Assembly (NCBI GenBank): GCA_050633205.1
Contig: JBOEGA010000066.1
Coordinates: 1-44,978, forward strand
DNA: 44,978 nucleotides
Source: CBDHHC01 sp050633205
Lineage (GTDB): Bacteria > Pseudomonadota > Alphaproteobacteria > Rhizobiales > CBDHHC01
Direction: 5' to 3'
This document shows, piece after piece, positions 16,476 through 27,400 of the stretch. Within the stretch, counting starts at the first letter, position 1. Each line of letters begins with the position of its first letter. The notes under the pieces are model-generated. The model saw only the letters and a program-made list of their open reading frames with translations. It was not told the origin of the DNA and made no database searches. The translations under genes and the position numbers were made by a program.

Positions 16476-16874
16476 ATGCGAAAGCTAAAATTAACTTTGG
16501 GCATGTTCGTGTGCGCCATTACTGCGATTTTTGCAGTAGTCAGTGCACAGGCAGGGTCTCTTTCCGGGTCTCTTGCATCAACTAAAGACGCTGCGACTGA
16601 AAACTCTCAGGTAGTTAAAGTTCACGGTCGTCACTGTCGTATCATCCGTGGTCACCGTAGCCGCTGCAGAGGGCATTACCGTCACAGAAGCTATGGTCAT
16701 AGAAAACACCGCAGCCACCGTCGCCACAGAAGCTATGGTCACAACAAATACCGTAGCCACCGTCGTTACAGAAGCCGTGGTCACTACCGTTACAGAAGCC
16801 ACCGTCGTTACAGAAGCTATGGCCACTACCGTCGTAGAAGCCACAACCGTGTAAGAAGCCGCCTTTGGTTCTAG
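16476..16874 (+). CDS. Secreted His/Arg-rich protein with four 14-residue tandem repeats
   Basis: 132 residues with AAAGGAG 7 bases before the ATG. A Sec signal peptide is clear: MRKLKLTLG, hydrophobic 8-24, cleavage after SAQA (26). The mature protein starts with an ordinary 25-residue stretch, contains two Cys (54, 64), and from 71 to 126 is four copies of a 14-residue unit of the type RSYGHxxxRSHRRY, followed by RSRLWF. It consists almost only of Arg, His, Ser, Tyr and Gly, so it should be extremely basic and able to bind metals through His and anionic polymers (LPS, DNA, exopolysaccharide) through Arg. I do not recognise a family. The frame is real: it has a good ribosome-binding site, a signal peptide and a repeat in phase with codons. 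It lies next to other secreted proteins. Confidence 0.8.
   Translation: MRKLKLTLGMFVCAITAIFAVVSAQAGSLSGSLASTKDAATENSQVVKVHGRHCRIIRGHRSRCRGHYRHRSYGHRKHRSHRRHRSYGHNKYRSHRRYRSRGHYRYRSHRRYRSYGHYRRRSHNRVRSRLWF
16686..16853 (+). repeat. Four 42-bp tandem repeats (coding)
   Basis: In-frame direct repeats encoding the 14-residue units of the His/Arg-rich protein. Copies differ at scattered positions, mostly at the variable residues after GH and at the last residue (H/Y/V). Confidence 0.75.
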
Positions 16875-16928
16875 GGTTGGGAAAGATCAAAGTTATATAA
16901 CGAGATCTCTCTTTCTTCTATAAGTCCT

Positions 16929-16960
16929 TGACCTCTCTGGGTTGTTGCTCGGGGAGGTCA
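16929..16960 (+). terminator. Hairpin after the His/Arg-rich gene
   Basis: TGACCTC (16929-16935) pairs with GAGGTCA (16954-16960), loop 18 bases, 55 bases past the stop; no T-run follows (CACAAAAAG). A possible transcript end or processing site upstream of the next gene. Confidence 0.4.
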
Positions 16961-17024
16961 CACAAAAAGTCCATCGCTCCCAAGCATCTATTTAAAAAAT
17001 TCAATAGCAAAAGAAGGTGTGGTT

Positions 17025-18173
17025 ATGAAAAATTTCACAACCCTGGAAAAAATCCTGCCCAAACCAGTGCACAGCCTCACAAGAATATCGCAGATTTGCA
17101 TTCTTTTGCTGTTCACATGCGTCATAAGTGTTTATGCAAAGGCCCAGTCTGACAGTAAGAATAATGGACCGGTCATTTACACAAATGAAAACCTCATGGA
17201 AAGCGTACTGAAAAAGTCTACTCTGGACCTGAGCAAACCGAAATTGGTATTTCAGCACATACTGAATAGCCTTCCTGAAAAAGTAAAAGTCTACCCGACT
17301 GAAGGGTATTACTATTTTTACTTCTACCAGGATGGCGTAAAATACGCTGGTAATATCCGGCTGGACGTTGAAGAACGTGCTAATGGCAATCTGCTTTTTA
17401 ATTATTTTAAAGCAACCAATGACTGGTCTTATGATGAAGCTAACAGCTTCCGCAAATTTGGTAAAAAAGACGGCATTATAATCAAAGAAACAGGCAGACT
17501 GACTTATGATGTGACTTCAGGCAACAGAACCGTAACATTTATTATAAATGACCTTGCCAATGTAAAACCTCCTTCAGGAATGCTAAAGGCAGACGAAAAA
17601 TATCTTGGCCCTGTATTTGATGAATCCGGGATCCGTTTTTTCCTCGTATTCAATAAAAACATTAAAGGATTTCATTACATTCTTGACGAAACAGACGGCG
17701 TTTCTGATGAATTAATGTCTAACAAAGCTTTGAAAAATATTGTTATTGGCAGACGAACCGGTTTTGCCTTCTATAATAATGCCGAGTTAAAACGCAAAGT
17801 TCTGATAGGCGTTCACGATAGAAACTCCGCAGTTAACAATTATTTTGACGGCCCATTTGATCAGCTTCCTGACAGCTTTCTAAATGGTGATGATCTGAAA
17901 AATGCAATACTGGAAGTTGCTCCGGGCCTGAAGGGAAAAATAGACAGATACGGTAATTTCGACGGTGACGAACAACGTTATCTGATCTCACCATATACTT
18001 ATTACAGCGCGGCAGAAGATCTCAAATTTGTTGAAGACTGCGTAACAGGTAAGCAATTTAAAGATACCGGCGAATGCTTCCTCATTCCTGACCAGACCCC
18101 GACTGGTGATGAAAACCAAAAGGATGACAAAGAAGGCAAAGCCGACGCTGCTGAAGCAAACAATACAAAGTAA
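17025..18173 (+). CDS. Secreted protein of unknown function (382 aa)
   Basis: Start taken at the ATG at 17025, 7 bases after AGAAGG; an in-frame GTG two codons upstream is less well spaced. The N-terminus is long and basic, then hydrophobic (about 24-38), ending near YAKAQS: a signal peptide with an extended n-region. I do not recognise a named domain. The body is a beta-rich, Tyr/Phe-rich globular protein with conserved-looking spots: TEGYYYFYFYQDGVKYAGNI (near 92-111), GPVFDESGIRFFLVFN (near 196-211), IGRRTGFAFY, NNYFDGPFDQLPD and IDRYGNFDGDEQRYLI. The last 30 residues are acidic and low-complexity (Asp/Glu/Lys). It sits before IalB protein 1 and the giant autotransporter, so a periplasmic or surface role in assembling or modifying that adhesin is plausible, but this is inference from position only. 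Confidence 0.75.
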   Translation: MKNFTTLEKILPKPVHSLTRISQICILLLFTCVISVYAKAQSDSKNNGPVIYTNENLMESVLKKSTLDLSKPKLVFQHILNSLPEKVKVYPTEGYYYFYFYQDGVKYAGNIRLDVEERANGNLLFNYFKATNDWSYDEANSFRKFGKKDGIIIKETGRLTYDVTSGNRTVTFIINDLANVKPPSGMLKADEKYLGPVFDESGIRFFLVFNKNIKGFHYILDETDGVSDELMSNKALKNIVIGRRTGFAFYNNAELKRKVLIGVHDRNSAVNNYFDGPFDQLPDSFLNGDDLKNAILEVAPGLKGKIDRYGNFDGDEQRYLISPYTYYSAAEDLKFVEDCVTGKQFKDTGECFLIPDQTPTGDENQKDDKEGKADAAEANNTK

Positions 18174-18185
18174 GAATTACATAAA

Positions 18186-18213
18186 GCCCAGCCCTCCTAT
18201 TGTGGGGCTGGGC
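18186..18213 (+). terminator. Strong GC hairpin between the unknown secreted protein and ialB-like gene 1
   Basis: GCCCAGCCC (18186-18194) and GGGCTGGGC (18205-18213) form a 9-bp GC stem with a 10-base loop, 12 bases past the stop. There is no T-run after it, so it may be an mRNA-stabilising or partial terminator. Confidence 0.45.
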
Positions 18214-18322
18214 ATAGCATATCTCCAATCCCTCCATCAAGTTGCAAACCGTAATAATAGCTTCACAATCAGGCGTCATAATATCCGCATGCGTACTTTA
18301 TAATAATATGTGGAGTTTGAGA

Positions 18323-18826
18323 ATGCGCCTTCGTAAGCTGATAGCTTTGCCTGTATTAAGTGCTGCTCTTTGTTTCAGCACACTTGCACTGGCGAAAGAA
18401 GAAAAAAAAGAAGCACCATCAAGGTTGCCATGGATTGTTAACTGTGCAAGCAATGGCGCAAATGTTAATTGCGTGGCAACTCAGCAGTTGTTTCTTCAGA
18501 AAACACGTCAGCTGTTGCTGGGTATCACAGTGAGAGTTCCACCGAAAAGCCGGACAGGTGTTATGATGGTGCAACTACCGCACGGCTTACATTTGCCAGC
18601 AGGAATTACTCTTGAAGTTGATGAAGGTGGAGAAGTCAAACAGGCAATTCAGACATGTAATGTGCAGGGCTGTTTTGTTGGTATGACCATTGAAACGGGT
18701 TTGCTGAAAAAAATGCAGACTGGCAAGGCAATTTCAATCACCTTTAAAAACCAAAACAAAAAAGACGTAAAGATTGGTGTTCCTTTGAAAGGTTTTGCTG
18801 AAGCCTATCAGAAACTGAAATCCTGA
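18323..18826 (+). CDS. Invasion-associated locus B (IalB) family periplasmic protein, copy 1
   Basis: Start at the ATG at 18323, with GGAG at 18312-18315 seven bases upstream; earlier in-frame ATGs (18242, 18308) put extra residues before the signal peptide. The 167-residue protein has a signal peptide (MRLRKLIALPVLSAALCFST, cleavage near ALA at 24). The mature part has the IalB pattern: Cys41 and Cys50 early, then Cys112 and Cys117 as CNVQGC, and the closing motif PLKGFAEAYQKL. IalB was named from Bartonella, where it affects erythrocyte entry; in free-living alphaproteobacteria its role is unclear. It lies tail-to-tail with the giant autotransporter gene, with only terminators between. A second IalB follows the TpsA gene. 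Confidence 0.85.
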   Translation: MRLRKLIALPVLSAALCFSTLALAKEEKKEAPSRLPWIVNCASNGANVNCVATQQLFLQKTRQLLLGITVRVPPKSRTGVMMVQLPHGLHLPAGITLEVDEGGEVKQAIQTCNVQGCFVGMTIETGLLKKMQTGKAISITFKNQNKKDVKIGVPLKGFAEAYQKLKS

Positions 18827-18881
18827 TTACAGGCTATTGTTGGCCTCCGCTAAAAGGGCTTTACATCATACAATTAAACAG

Positions 18882-18911
18882 AAATAGCTGGCTTTAGTCA
18901 GCTATTTTTTT
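18882..18911 (+). terminator. Rho-independent terminator of ialB-like gene 1
   Basis: AAATAGCTG (18882-18890) and CAGCTATTT (18899-18907) form a 9-bp stem with an 8-base loop, running directly into a T-run. A classical intrinsic terminator. Confidence 0.85.
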
Positions 18912-18934
18912 TGCGTGTAAACAGGACCGTAACA

Positions 18935-18972
18935 GAAAAAAAGAGGGCGATGTCAGAATTAACACCGCCCTC
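18935..18972 (-). terminator. Rho-independent terminator of the giant autotransporter gene
   Basis: On the minus strand GAGGGCG..TGT (18972-18961) pairs with ACA..CGCCCTC (18954-18943), followed by a T-run (18942-18935). It lies about 33 bases after the stop codon. Confidence 0.85.
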
Positions 18973-19004
18973 AGTTTATGTATTCAGAATATTATTATTC
19001 TTTT

Positions 19005-22000
19005 TTAGAAACCAATTGAAAGATCCAGCGTTCCGGAATGCTCATCAACCTTATCTGAGAACTTGCCTTCATATTTCAGTTTCAGATCAAAGCCTTTATC
19101 TTCCTGTGTCAGGTTAACACCGGCTTTTACTGTTCCTATAACATTGTCAAACTCACTATTGATATCAAATGAACCGACATCTGAAGGGGACCCGGCAAAG
19201 AGTGTTCCGGCTTTCAGCGATGCATCATCAAAGAACAGAGCTCCAACAGAAACAAATGGTCGGATTTTGAGGCCGTTTTCTAGTTTGAAATCAGCACCAA
19301 TTTCCAGACCAGGCATTGCAGAAAGGAGCGTATTTTCCGTATCTGTCAGTGTCAGATTAAGGCCATCAGCACCGGTTTCAGAGAATTTGTCAAATCTGAT
19401 ATGATTGATATTGAAATCAACGAAAGGCTTCAGATAGAAGTTATTCCGTTTATGCAGATAGGAAGCATGAAACTGTGCACCGAAAGATTCAACCGCACTT
19501 TTACCTGTGGCCTGTAGTTCTACAAGTTCAGAAGCGCCGAGCCTTCCGGTAAAGGCATCCCCGTTTGTCTGGTAGAACCGAATATTCCTGATATTATTGT
19601 CATACCAGCTATATCCATAATTACCACCAACCGAGAACTGGAAGTTACCTGTACGGTATTTCACAAATGCCCCGGCTTTTGCCTGTTTGAAGCGATCGCT
19701 TTTCAAGCGATCATCCACGCTCAGGTCACCATGACCATACTGGAAGGAAATACCCGCAATTGTGCTTTCTGTAAGGCCACTCTGATATCCACCAGCGATA
19801 CTGTCCATTTCGGAATTCAGGCCGATATTGGCGAATGTGCGTCCCTTGTCAAAGCGGGTTACACGCGCTTCACCCCAGACGCAGTTACCATTGACGATCC
19901 TGACTCCCTGGCTTGCAGTCTCACATTTTGAGATATTGCCAAGAAAATTAAGGTCCGTGAACAAAGTAGATATCTGTTGTGCCAGATACGGCTCCGAATG
20001 AAGATGATCAAGCGCAAATGCCAGTTTCTGCTTGCCCTCATCATTATTTGGAAGATTAGCCAGATCAGCCATAACAGCAGCCAGTGTCGTATCCGAACCA
20101 ATATTACTGTTCATCACAATATTATTGAAATGGTTTCCGGTTGAAGTCTGATTAGGCGTAAACCCGGAAATAGAAAAGTCTACTGAATTGATCGTCAGAT
20201 AAACATTGTTCTGGTCATTCTCCAGACCATAATCAACAACCAGAGTATCCTGTGCCTCAGCACCGACCGTTACATCACCAGTTCCCGAAGTCAGAATAAG
20301 CTGACGCGTATCATCCGACAGGTAAAGCAGATTTGGAATAACCTGTCCCTGTAAATCTACTTTGCCAGAAACATTAATCAGATCCGTATCACCATGATTA
20401 TTGGCAGGGTTATCGAATGATGCGTCAACAATATACTGACCACCATTCTGCTGTACGAACCCACCGCTCAACTCAGTAGTACCGGCATTTTCCATACGGT
20501 ACGGATTGATAGTACCACCAGCTTCGTTGGTCAGCAGATTGTCATTGTCTCCCAGATTAATCAAAGTGCTGGTTATAAAATCGCCACCGCTTTTGTTATT
20601 GAAGGCATTATTACCAGCCCCAACATCCACAATACCGATCACCATACCACTGTTGTTGATTGTTTCGTTTCCGACAGCCAGATTACCACCAGACACAGCA
20701 TCCAGGCCATCGCTGGCAATAATAGCACGATCACTCAAAGCAAATACTCGCGTACCTGCCGCGAGGTTAATCTGGTTGTTCTTACCGCCATCAATAATGA
20801 TTGCAGCAGCAGAACCTGTGCCATCATCAGCAAGTACACCGCCCATAATGACACCACCTGACTGAACTGTTCCGTCAGCCAGAGTGATGTCTCCACCATT
20901 GCTCAGATTAATGGTAATATTGCTGCCACCGTCACCGCCAACGCTCTGTGCGAAGATACCGATACCGTTATAAGATGGGCTCAGAATAGAACCGGAATGA
21001 TTGATAAGAATCTCGCCGCCTTTACCTGATCCACCGACTGAACCGGCAAATGCCTGCCCTGTCTGCACATCAAAGCTTGTGTCATCGATATCACCGTCAC
21101 CATCAAGGTCAGCACCCACTTCCGTTTCGGTAAGAGCGACTGTGCTGCCGATAACACCACCACCACCACCGATGCTTTGAGCAAAGATACCGATTGAACC
21201 GGCACGCTCTTCAGTGTCTGCGCTGTTTCCGCCCTGAACATAAATCAGGCCATTGCTTCCGACTGTAACATTACCGCCATTACCATCACCAGGTGTAAGA
21301 AGATCCTGAAGCAGAGAGGTTCCCTGTCCAATAACATTCAGCTCGGTGACGGTATTATTATCAACATCAATGACAGCATCAACGCCGTAAGTATCCTTCA
21401 CAACATCACCACTAAGTTGCGTCAGGTTATATACCGAAATCCCAAACTCTTTCACACCAAGCGAAATGTCTCCGGCTATACCGCCACCACCGCCAACACT
21501 TTGAGCAAAGATACCGTGAGAACCGACACCTGTAGTGAAGATGTTTCCATCTTGCGTGACTGAAACCTCACCACCAGCGCCCGATGCACCACCCATACCG
21601 CCTATGCCAACTTTACCAACATTGGACAGGTGAGCAGCACCTCCGGTACCGCCGCCTCCACCAACACTTTGGGCATATACACCGTAGGAAAGGTCACCCG
21701 ATGTATACAGGTTACCGACGTTATTGACGATCACATCACCGCCATCACCTGCAGCTCCGGCGAAACCACCAACTGCAACACCATAAGACGGCGTAAACGT
21801 ATCTTTCAGGAACTTCTTAAGACCACCTTTTGCACTGCCCGTTTTACGAATATCCTTGATAAGTTCGTTACGAAGACTGCGGATACTGCCAAAATCAGCA
21901 CTACCACCATTACCACCGCCGCCACCAATGCTTTGTGCAAAGACTGCGCTGGCAACAGAACCTTCAGTCGCGATGTCACCGTTATTGGTCACTGTTACAG

Positions 22001-24976
22001 TACCACCATCTCCGGCATTACCACCCCATCCACCGATAGAGATATCACCTGAGAAGCCGGAGTCTGCACGGCCACCCTGACCTCCGCCACCGCCGATGCT
22101 TTGCGCAAAGATGCCGTTTGCAGCATCGCCACGGGTATAAATAGATCCATTAGCTGTATTGATGACTGCGACATCGCCACCATCACCGCCACCGCCACCA
22201 AAACCACCAACTGCAATTTTCCACTTCTTGAAGCGGGCTTTCTGGTCATTTTCAAATAACGCAGACAGTTCTTCGTTACTGGTTTTGGAGAGACCACCAA
22301 CTCCTCCACCGCCACCAACACTCTGCGCGAAGATACCGGTACTAGAGGCACCAGTTGTAAATATCAAACCATCATTGGTAACATTGACAGAACCACCTTC
22401 ACCGGCAGCTCCACCAAACCCGCCTACTGTTGCAGCAAACTGCTTGGCAGGAAGAACATTTTCGATGTCAGCTTTAACCTGCAGCGTAAAGGCACGAGAG
22501 TCACCGCCATCACCGCCGCCGCCGCCAACGCTTTGTGCGAAGACGCCAAAACCACCGGGTCCGGTTGTAATGATCTGCCCGTTATTTGCAACTATGACCT
22601 CGCCGCCGTGGCCACCTGTGCCACCAAATCCGCCGACTGATACTGCAAAGGAACCTGCATTACTGGCTTTCACAGCACCTGCTGCTGCAGTACTGACACC
22701 ACCGGCACCGCCGCCGCCACCAACACTTTGTGCATAGATACCATGACCACCGGTACCGAATGTAAATATCTCGCCATCATTGGTTACATCAACAAGACCA
22801 CCAAGACCACCGTCACCACCAAGACCGCCGACACTCACAGATAAACTCATGGTATTGGCACCTGTACTACCTGAATAAGCACCACCAGCACCAACATCTA
22901 TGTCTTCAGGATTGCCATTGACAGCTTTGGTAACAATGCCATCACCAATAACATTCTCACCCCAGAAATCCTTATCAAGTCCCGTATCTCCGCCAGCTCC
23001 GCCGCCGCCGCCGATGCTTTGCGCCATGATACCATGAGCACGGTCACCGGATACGAGGATCGTTCCATCATTGTTGACAAATACTGTACTTCCGTTTGCA
23101 CCCGTACCACCAAAACCACCGATTGAAACAGCCATATTGTATGATTCACTGCCGCTGAATGCCATTGAACCACTCCAGCCCGCTGCACCACCGTTTCCAC
23201 CGATGCTTTGAGCCATAATACCATGTGAGTACTGGCCGTTCTTAGAATTAACCAGATCACCGGTTATAATGTTCCCGGAGTTCCAGACATTCACTTCACC
23301 TGCTCCGGATCCTTCTCCGCCAAATCCACCGATAGATACAGAAGCATTTATGGATGAAGAGCCACCGAATGAAGCACCAATAGATCCGCCACCTGTTCCT
23401 CCTGATCCGACAATGCTCTGTGCAAGGATACCGTAGGAATGATCTCCCAGAGCAGCAATATCTGTTTCATTAGCTACAAATACATCACCGGAAACAGATC
23501 CCTTGCCTCCTTCTCCGCCCAGTGTGACGCTGATTGAAGAGGAGGTATTAGGAGCTGAGCTTCCAGGGAAGGAAACTCCACTCACAGCACCACTAAATCC
23601 ACCGGAACCACCCGAACCACCTATACTTTGAGCAACAATGCCATGAGCACGGTCACCGGATGTAATGATTGAAGCAGCATCACCCGCCTGGTGCCCTGAA
23701 TCTATAATTGCGTTTCTAATAAAGTTGCCCTGACTGTCAAAAGTGCCACCAACTGCAACATCTCCGGCAGTACCGCCATTACCGCCTTCACCACCGAGGG
23801 ATACCGAAACTGAACCGGCAAGATTAAATAATGTGCCGGTCGGTGGAACATTGAGCGTCCCTGCAATACTGAACCCTCCGGCTCCGCCACTGCCACCAAC
23901 ACTCTGCGCAAGGATACCATGAGCGCCTTCGCCCTGTGTATAGATACTGCCATCGTTCAGAACTGATACGGTACCTGCTGTACCGCCATCACCACCTTCA
24001 CCACCAAGTGATACACCAACGTTAAGACCAAGACTGCCACTGTTCCCTGCAACTGCTACGCTACCACCTGCTGCACCACCGGAACCACCAAGGCTCTGTG
24101 CAACAACACCGTGGCTTCTGTCTCCGTTTGTAGTGATATCACCAACGCTGTTAATAGAAACAGCTCTGCCCAGACCACCGTCTCCACCGGAACCACCAAG
24201 GCTTACATTGACTGCACCATTACCACTTCCTTTGGATGTCGAGAAAGATCCTGAGAGGCTGAAACCACCAGAACCGCCGCTGCCACCAATACTCTGCGCA
24301 AGGATGCCGTAAGCGTCATCTCCACCCGTTGATACATCACCATTATGGGTAACGGATACAGTATTTCCCTTACCACCGTTTCCACCAGAGCCACCAAGAG
24401 ATACGCCTACACTCAGAGAATCCGAAGCTACAATCGCACCGTTTACGGAGATACTGGTTCCACCGGAGCCACCACTGCCGCCAATGCTTTGTGCCACCAG
24501 TCCATGACTGCGATCACCTGTCGTCCCGATATCACCGGTTTGATTGACGTTTACTGTCCCGCTTTCAGCACCGCTGCCTCCTGAGCCACCAAGGCTGACT
24601 GTCGCAGCTCCTGCTCCACCTTTGCTTGAGAACGCAAATGCACCAGCACCACTAAATCCGCCAGCACCACCAGAACCACCGAGACTTTGGGCAAGCATGC
24701 CATAAGCATCATCACCGGATGTATAAATATTGCCATTATTGGTTACATTGACACTCCCGGCTGTTCCACCACCGCCGCCTGATCCACCAAGAGAGACGCC
24801 AGCGCTCAGACCAACACCTGTACTTCCCGATGCCGCAATGGAAATGCTACCACCACCGGCACCACCACCACCACCAAGGCTTTGCGCTACGAGACCGTGA
24901 CCACGATCACCAACTGTAACGATATTACCCGTGTTGTTAACTGTTACGGCACTACCAGTACCGCCGCCGCCGCCGA
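19005..24976 (-). CDS. Giant glycine-rich autotransporter, C-terminal part (repeats and beta-barrel)
   Basis: Continuous frame from the NN at 24977 to the stop at 19005, about 1,990 residues; the first internal ATG is at 24698, but the repeats are in frame before it. It holds 19 copies, by eye, of a unit of about 50 residues or more whose core is (H/Y)GIxAQSxGGxGGxGG, followed by a Val/Gly-rich SVSLGGxGG strand and VTNxGxIxTxGDxS. After about 20800 the repeats give way to a beta-helix-like segment without the AQS core (NNKSGGDFITSTLINL). The last 290 residues (19005 to about 19890) are the autotransporter beta-barrel: it starts CVWGEARVTRFD, contains GxxxGxS-type strands and ends in a terminal Phe (DLSIGF), as needed for Bam recognition. 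The barrel inserts in the outer membrane and exports the passenger (type Va). Probable adhesin or biofilm matrix protein. IalB gene 1 is convergent with it. Confidence 0.9.
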
Positions 24977-27400
24977 NNAATTACCGATACGGCACCGCTG
25001 CCATTTGAACCGGAGAACGCAAATGCTCCTGCTCCACTGAAGCCGCCAACACCGCCGCCTCCGCCAATGCTCTGGGCCAGAATGCCATAGGCATCATTTC
25101 CTTCAGTGTACAATAGATCAGAGGTATCTGTAACATTGACACTGCCTGCACGGGATCCACTCCCGCCTTTCCCACCAAGGCTCACCGACGCAGCGACAGA
25201 ACCTTTGGCGCCAATAGCCCCTGATGCCCCTATGCTCCATCCACCGGCACCACCTCCGCCGCCAATACTTTGCGCAACAACAGCATGAGAACTTTCGCCT
25301 GTTGTATATATATTTCCGGAGTTATTCAGAATCACCTGGCCGGAATTATTTCCCGAACCACCTGTACCACCAAGACCAACAGCAACACTTGCCCCAACAA
25401 CACCGCCAGAACCGGAGAAACTGAAATTACCCCCACCGGTTCCTCCACCGCCACCAAGGCTTTGTGCCAGAAGACCGAATGAATTATTACCGGTCGTAAC
25501 AACTGTTCCGTCATTGGTTAAATCAACCCGGTTGCCTGATCCGCCATTAGATCCGGATCCACCAAGCCCCACAGATACTGCCCCGGATGCACTCAGACCA
25601 CCGGAGAAATTAAATCCTCCATCACCGCCGCCACCGCCGATGCTTTGAGCAACGATACCCATGGAACTGTTGCCGATAGTCATGATATCACCATCATTGG
25701 TAATCTCGACACGATGACCATTGCCACCGGTCCCACCATTTCCACCAAGGCCAACATTAATATTTGCACCTGAGCTGATGCCTGCTGCAACTGACAGACC
25801 ACCTGATCCGCCACCACCGCCAACACTTTGCCCAAGAATACCATGAGCCGTATTGCCTGCCGTATTTATTGTATTATGGTTATTGATCGTAACTTTCTGA
25901 CTGCTGCCGCCAGAACCGCCTTTTCCGCCAAGACTGACGTTAACACTGGCACCGCCGGAAATTGATGCTGCAATTGATGCTCCACCAGTTCCTCCACCAC
26001 CTCCGATGCTCTGCCCGAATATGCCATGTGCACCATTACCGCCTGTAGAAATCTGACCAAAATTATCTATATCAACAGTATTACTGCCTCCGCCTTTACC
26101 ACCGGAACCGCCGACACCAACAGAAACACTGCCCCCCATGCTTGCAGACGCAGCAACAGCCAGACCGCCATTCCCGCCACCGCCACCAATACTTTGACCA
26201 AGAATTCCGTATGAACGCTCACCTTCATTAGTGAAACTGTCGCCAGTTGTTATAGTCGCATAACTTGTAATATCAACAACACCTCCGGAACCGCCGTCAC
26301 CACCACTGCCTCCGACACCAACCGAAACACTGGCACCAGTACTGATATTGGCGCTGACACCATACCCGCCATTACCGCCTCCACCGCCAATACTTTGGGC
26401 AATGATCCCGCTGGATTCTTCTCCCGCTGTTGAGATTATTGATGATGTATCCTGTACATTGACAACAACCCTGTTACCATTTCCTCCCAGACCTGCTGAA
26501 CCGCCAACAGCAACAGTAACCCCGACGCCAATTGATGTCGCGTTGCCACCATTACCGCCACCGCCGCCGATTGACTGTGCAAACACGGCATTTGCCTTAT
26601 TGCCGTGAGTAACAACTGAACCGCCGTTCTGATTGTATCTGACAACACCTCCATGACCACCTGAACCGGCCTTACCACCTACTGTAAAGAGGCCACCAGC
26701 GTTGCCGCCGTCGCCGCCACCACCACCAATCGAATGAGCAAGAACACCATGTGCCCCATAATTGGTTGTTTCAATAGAACCGGAATTGGTAACTGTTACA
26801 TTGCCACTGCTGGCAAAACCACCACCGTTACCACCCAGAGCGACCAAGCCACCAGAGCTGGTTCCTGATCCTGCACCTGCACCATAACTGCGGGCAAAGA
26901 TACCATAGGCACCGTTTCCGGTTGTGCGGATAGAACCTTCATTATTAACGGAAACACTGCCGCCAACCCCGCCATCGCCACCATCCTGGCCAAGCGCAAC
27001 AAGGGAACTGGAACCACCCCCGGCACCACCATCTCCGCCTTTACTTTCCGCCAACACACCATGTGCACCAGATCCGGAAGTAACAATATCAGAACCTTCT
27101 CTCAGATTTACATCAACAGTACCACCGGCCCCGCCATCACCCCCGGCACCCGGATCAGAAACGATCAGGCCGAACATTCCTCCGCCATTTCCACCTTTAC
27201 CACCTGTGCTGGATGCGTATACACCATATTTATTGCTGCCTGTGGTCGTGATAGAGCCGTCATTTGTTACAGCAACCGAGCCACCACTTTTTCCCGAACC
27301 ACCATCATATCCCCAGGAGTAGAACAGAATTGTGCCCGTACCGCCATTGCCGCCGTTACCACCAGTGGCTGAAGCAACAATTCCGTGAGCATTGGACGTT
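20850..27400 (-). repeat. About 33 tandem coding repeats of the autotransporter passenger
   Basis: Units of about 140-230 bp, each encoding one xGIxAQSxGGxGG core. Copies immediately after the NN (second to eighth in the C-terminal part) use GGSGG after the AQS core, while those on both sides use GGGGG, which suggests block duplication. Confidence 0.8.
24977..24978. other. Two unresolved bases (NN) inside the autotransporter gene
   Basis: The frame before the gap (..AVSVI) and the frame after it (..GGGGGTGSAVTVNN) do not match. Expected is a VSVSLGGGGG strand, so the true number of bases differs from two. Because the join falls inside nearly identical repeats, whole repeat copies may be missing. 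Confidence 0.9.

Noticed and set aside
16578..16890. Other-frame and antisense frames over the His/Arg-rich gene
   Set aside because: They are Val/Thr-rich or Gly/Cys/Asp-rich translations of the same 42-bp repeat and have no signal peptide or ribosome-binding site; the plus-strand frame at 16476 has both.
20500..27372. Plus-strand Pro-rich frames opposite the autotransporter
   Set aside because: They are antisense shadows of Gly-rich codons (GGN read as CCN), without conserved domains or start signals.
20850..27400. Possible CRISPR-like array in the regularly repeated region
   Set aside because: The repeats are degenerate, much longer than CRISPR units, in phase with codons and inside an open frame ending in a beta-barrel.
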